Of a DNA stretch of 64,000 nt, positions 63,051 to 64,000 are shown in pieces. The stretch comes from Microbacterium luticocti DSM 19459 (GTDB lineage: Bacteria; Actinomycetota; Actinomycetes; Actinomycetales; Microbacteriaceae), in assembly GCF_000422405.1 (NCBI RefSeq), contig NZ_AULS01000008.1, positions 62,001 through 126,000 of the forward strand, in the 5' to 3' direction. Position numbers and translations under genes: made by a program. The notes beneath the pieces were generated by a model that made no database searches, was not told the DNA's origin, and saw only the letters and a program-made list of their open reading frames with translations. Every line of letters starts with the position of its first letter. Position 1 is the stretch's first letter.

Positions 63051-63199
63051 CGCATCACGGGCGGCGGCGCACACTCGAGGCGTGCCGATGCGGGAGTTCC
63101 CTCGGGCGCCGCAGACGCCCGGCGGGTTTCCCCCTTCGGTCTGAGAGCATCGCGCCGCGACGATACGGGCATCCGCGGCCGCGTCTCCCGAAGGGGCAC

Positions 63200-63233
63200 A
63201 CGAGGGGCGCCGTCGAGGATCGGCGCTCCTCGT
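63200..63233 (-). terminator. Terminator after the sensor kinase gene
   Basis: ACGAGGGGCGCC (63200-63211) pairs with GGCGCTCCTCGT (63222-63233) with one G-T pair and a ten-base loop, about 45 bases after the kinase stop. There is no T-run. Confidence 0.6.
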
Positions 63234-63275
63234 CCGTGTGCGCGGGCCGCCTAGGGCCTGGCGGTCGGCCCACTG

Positions 63276-64000
63276 TCAGGCACGCAGCGGCACGCGCCAG
63301 CACAGCCGGGTGCCTCCGCCGTCGGCTCGGGCCACGGTGAGGGTTCCGCCGTGGCCGGCGGCCCGCTCGGCCAGGTTGGCGGTTCCGCCGGTGCGTGCGG
63401 CATCCGGGGCGATCCCGACGCCGTCGTCGACGACGGTGACGGTCAGCTCGCTGCCGCCGACGGTGACGTCGACGCTCACGTGGTCGGCATGGGCGTGCCG
63501 GGCGACGTTGGCCAGCGCCTCGCGCAGGACGGCGACCACGTCATCGGCGACCACTCCCGTCAGCACGAGGTCGACCGGCCCGGTGAACGTGATCCGCGGC
63601 GGGGCGGGCAGGGTGGGGGTGAGCGCGGCGACCACGTCGAGCATCCGGTGCCGGGCCGCCGCACCGCCGGTCGCGGAGCGGCTGCGCAGGGTGAAGATCG
63701 CCGTGCGGATGTCGGCGATCGCCGCGTCGATGTCGTCGACGTGGGCGCCGAGGCGTTCGGCCACCGCCGGTTCGGCCTCGGCGAGCGCCTGCAGCCCGAG
63801 CCCGGTCGCGAACAGTCGCTGGATGACGTGGTCGTGCAGGTCTCGGGCGATGCGACTGCGGTCTTCGAGCACGTCGAGTCGTTGCCTGTCGGCCCGCGCC
63901 CAGGCCAGCGAGATCGCGATGCCGGCCTGGGCGGCGAACTCGGCGACGGTGTCGAGTTCGGCGTGCGTGAACCCCGCTTCGCCGGGCGCGCGCGACACGC
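63276..64000 (-). CDS. DevS/DosS-like GAF sensor histidine kinase (3' part; runs off the right edge)
   Basis: About 240 C-terminal residues are present; the N-terminal sensor part lies beyond the window. The tail of a GAF domain (FTHAELDTVAEFAAQAGIAI) leads into the H-box DRSRIARDLHDHVIQRLFATGLGLQ (phosphorylated His), and the ATPase region has REALANVARHAHADHVSV (N-box), VVDDGVGI (G1) and AGHGGTLTVARADGGGTRL (G2). This form matches DosS/DevS, which sense oxygen, NO or redox and phosphorylate DosR. The partner response regulator is not in the window, but a DosR-like box lies just downstream. Confidence 0.88.
   Translation of the reverse strand, partial: VSRAPGEAGFTHAELDTVAEFAAQAGIAISLAWARADRQRLDVLEDRSRIARDLHDHVIQRLFATGLGLQALAEAEPAVAERLGAHVDDIDAAIADIRTAIFTLRSRSATGGAAARHRMLDVVAALTPTLPAPPRITFTGPVDLVLTGVVADDVVAVLREALANVARHAHADHVSVDVTVGGSELTVTVVDDGVGIAPDAARTGGTANLAERAAGHGGTLTVARADGGGTRLCWRVPLRA

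Larger units (their letters stand above)
62974..63275. other. 302-bp region between SGNH hydrolase and the sensor kinase
   Basis: No gene is seen. It holds a DosR-like box (63031-63050) near the SGNH start and a hairpin terminator (63200-63233) after the sensor kinase stop. Confidence 0.6.

Overview
The window is high-GC actinobacterial DNA, most likely from Microbacterium or a close relative in the Microbacteriaceae. The evidence is the GC-rich codon use, a tRNA-Trp/secE/nusG/rplK/rplA block, a RamB-type regulator beside the glyoxylate-shunt genes, a hadAB-like dehydratase pair near murB, and a mevalonate operon in the gene order known from Streptomyces CL190. The genus is inferred from gene content, not from a search. 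Nearly every base is coding or short regulatory DNA. I saw no insertion sequence, prophage, CRISPR array or replication origin.

Left part (1-10 kb): the left edge holds a minus-strand promoter, L10-type leader and terminator for an rplJL operon that lies off the window. Next come a pterin dehydratase, a small hypothetical gene, a YqaJ-type nuclease, a drug-efflux MFS gene with its MarR repressor, a second MFS transporter and an acylphosphatase. The minus-strand block tRNA-Trp, secE, nusG, rplK, rplA follows.

10-25 kb: a minus-strand polyamine-catabolism operon runs gabT, putrescine oxidase, universal stress protein, amino acid/amine permease, two semialdehyde dehydrogenases, an ATP-grasp protein with a repetitive lysine/alanine tail, and a NylB-like serine hydrolase. 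A PucR-type activator is divergent from it. Together the core genes would take putrescine to 4-aminobutanal, GABA, succinate semialdehyde and succinate. The last two genes have no obvious step in that route and are the best candidate for something new. An AraC regulator and a Fur-family regulator follow, overlapping tail to tail.

25-42 kb: a plus-strand operon has two MutS-like ATPases, an MFS transporter, a small unknown protein and a histidine phosphatase. A plus-strand energy-coupling nickel transporter (CbiMNQO/NikMNQO type) then faces a minus-strand urease operon, ureA - CbiX-like His-rich chelatase - ureB - ureC - ureF - ureG - ureD - urea transporter. The two converge and overlap, making one nickel/urea locus without ureE.

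40-55 kb: a DHA2 MFS transporter, a pair of CrcB fluoride channels, ramB divergent from aceA-aceB, an acyl-CoA dehydrogenase, aspC, murB, two MaoC-type dehydratases, a TauE/SafE permease and a LytR-CpsA-Psr cell-wall ligase.

55-64 kb: a six-gene mevalonate operon (mevalonate kinase, diphosphomevalonate decarboxylase, phosphomevalonate kinase, type 2 IPP isomerase, HMG-CoA reductase, HMG-CoA synthase), an SGNH hydrolase, a DosR-like box and the 3' part of a DevS/DosS-like sensor kinase that runs off the right edge.

Two habits recur. Operon genes overlap by ATGA/GTGA, and many first genes appear leaderless, with a TANNNT -10 box 6-8 bases before the start codon. Several intergenic gaps carry short tandem repeats of 19-55 bp period.
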